In this document: one piece after another, positions 5,276 through 5,322 of the stretch
How positions within the stretch are numbered: the first letter of the stretch is position 1
How the letters are laid out: each line of letters begins with the position of its first letter
NCBI GenBank assembly: GCA_947259605.1
Contig: CAMYMX010000290.1
Span: forward strand, 1 to 5,322
Reading direction: 5' to 3'
DNA: 5,322 bases
DNA from: an uncultured Polyangiaceae bacterium
GTDB lineage: Bacteria > Myxococcota_A > Polyangia > Polyangiales > Houyiibacteriaceae
Notes under the pieces: generated by a model
The model's database searches: none
The model's input: the letters and a program-made list of their open reading frames with translations, nothing else
Told to the model about the DNA's origin: nothing
Position numbers and translations under genes: made by a program

Positions 5276-5322
5276 TAGCCTTCCCCTTTCTCTTCCAACT
5301 CGACCGCCGGCCGGGTCCTTCG
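5275..5322 (-). CDS. C-terminal fragment of an upstream gene in the ABC operon
   Basis: On the minus strand a frame enters from the right edge and ends with TAG at 5277-5275. It encodes RRTRPAVELEEKGEG. The stop overlaps the permease GTG by one base (TAGTG), the classic arrangement of translationally coupled operon genes, and the coding end supplies the permease ribosome site. Fifteen residues are too few to identify the product. In comparable operons a periplasmic adaptor (HlyD/MacA type), an outer-membrane protein or a second permease often precedes the permease. This is an inference from context, and the frame could be open by chance. Confidence 0.45.
   Translation of the reverse strand, partial: RRTRPAVELEEKGEG

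Overview
The window is high-G+C bacterial DNA packed with genes. Nothing in it identifies the species. A Gly/Ala-rich double-hydrophobic small protein with a Cys loop (2030-2491), a charged protein ending in a Cys...DPLCG tail (1-218) and heavy use of GTG/TTG starts recall Myxococcota or related deltaproteobacteria. That placement is from memory of similar proteins and is only a moderate inference. No rRNA, tRNA, insertion sequence, CRISPR array or phage gene was seen.

Layout. Positions 1-218 (+) hold the end of a Lys/Glu/Ala-rich, coiled-coil-like protein. Five bases later, tail to tail, comes a SulP-family anion transporter with a C-terminal STAS domain (minus strand, 224-1795). Its best start is a TTG with a good Shine-Dalgarno, well inside the longest open frame. 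A 234-base divergent gap (1796-2029) separates it from a small exported or membrane protein on the plus strand (2030-2491). This gap is the only real non-coding stretch. It carries two long inverted repeats, one in the presumed sulP leader and one just upstream of the small gene's ribosome site.

From 2500 to the right edge everything reads on the minus strand. In transcription order it holds the last 15 codons of an unknown gene (5322-5275), a MacB/LolC/E-like ABC permease (5275-4082), its LolD/MacB-like ATPase (4085-3363), and a membrane-anchored, probably periplasmic protein (3279-2500). The first three are coupled by a TAGTG overlap and then an ATGA overlap, so they form an operon. The fourth lies 83 bases downstream. 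It could be read through from the operon or have its own promoter: its GTG start sits exactly in the 3-base loop of a perfect 8-bp inverted repeat, with no Shine-Dalgarno.

How the genes may work together. The permease and ATPase should form one inner-membrane machine of the type that uses ATP to drive periplasmic events (lipoprotein release, efflux with an adaptor, or similar). The substrate cannot be read from the sequence. The anchored protein next to it is a candidate partner by position only. The SulP transporter appears to be an independent unit for uptake of a small anion such as bicarbonate or sulfate. No clearly new multi-gene system was found. The most unusual signals are the three inverted repeats placed at translation or transcription start regions.
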